Shown here: piece by piece, positions 31,195-31,305 of the stretch
Layout: each line of letters opens with the position of its first letter
Numbering within the stretch: the first letter of the stretch is position 1
Source of the DNA: a virus
Direction: 5' to 3' (one strand)
DNA: 31,305 nt
IMG/VR virus record: IMGVR_UViG_3300034018_000158
Location: 1-31,305 of that record
The notes under the pieces: model-generated
The model's database searches: none
What the model saw: only the letters and a program-made list of their open reading frames with translations
What the model was told of the DNA's origin: nothing
Translations under genes and position numbers: made by a program

Positions 31195-31305
31195 TAAATT
31201 CCGTACTCTCCAGCAACTTCTTCTGGGGTTGCAATTCTAATGTGGTTGCGTGTTGCCCACTTATCTGCAGCTTGTCTTGTCACAATGTTGTATCCCTTGG
31301 AAACC
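31194..31305 (-). CDS. unidentified structural-module protein, 3' part only
   Basis: The gene enters from the right edge; only its last 36 codons and the stop are visible, in the frame ending VAGEYGI. The segment SKGYNIVTRQAADKW followed by RIATPEEVAGEYG is polar and helix-prone. By position, upstream of the head-tail adaptor, it could be a small head decoration or post-capsid protein, or the end of a larger one. Its TAA overlaps the next ATG as TAATG. No function can be given. Confidence 0.6.
   Translation of the reverse strand, partial: VSKGYNIVTRQAADKWATRNHIRIATPEEVAGEYGI

Overview
The window is a 31.3 kb slice of a tailed-phage (Caudoviricetes) genome or prophage with a siphovirus-type tail. 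Every credible gene lies on the minus strand, so transcription runs from high to low coordinates. Genes are packed tightly, with TAATG or ATGA start/stop overlaps at many junctions. Base composition is AT-leaning. The host cannot be read directly. A DnaE-type polymerase, a TP901-type tape measure of over 3,000 residues, and three genes with a -10 box just upstream of the start codon and no Shine-Dalgarno (leaderless-type starts) suggest a Gram-positive and probably actinobacterial host. That host call is an inference.

Layout in transcription order. (1) 31305-28607: end of an unidentified gene, then four head-tail joining and tail-completion genes (adaptor, stopper, HK97 gp10-like, terminator-like). 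(2) 28540-26691: major tail protein with its own promoter and terminator, then two paralogous tail-assembly chaperone genes, each behind its own promoter. (3) 26668-17570: a 3,032-residue tape measure carrying four copies of a linker motif and, between copies 2 and 3, a segment with protein-kinase-like catalytic residues. (4) 17570-8875: distal tail protein, a 1,621-residue hub/adhesin, a helical-stalk protein and three small tip or fibre proteins. (5) 8872-1: a winged-helix-type regulator, two small proteins, then a near-complete replisome: DnaB-type helicase, an unknown ORF overlapping a DnaG-type primase, single-strand binding protein, DnaE polymerase, MazG-like pyrophosphohydrolase, RecA-like recombinase and the start of a Cys-rich protein. 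Terminase, portal, capsid and lysis genes are not present and presumably lie outside the window.

Functionally, the right two thirds builds the tail and its tip, and the left third copies the genome with phage-encoded enzymes. No proofreading exonuclease subunit, clamp or clamp loader is visible. The polymerase keeps all nine expected metal-ligand positions of its PHP domain, so it may proofread by itself. The most unusual content is the kinase-like domain inside the tape measure, the unlinked long and short chaperone paralogues that replace the usual frameshift pair, the leaderless-type promoters, and a possible -1 frameshift joining a small ORF to the primase. No tRNA, CRISPR, IS element or integrase was seen, and no gene-free stretch exceeds about 75 bases.
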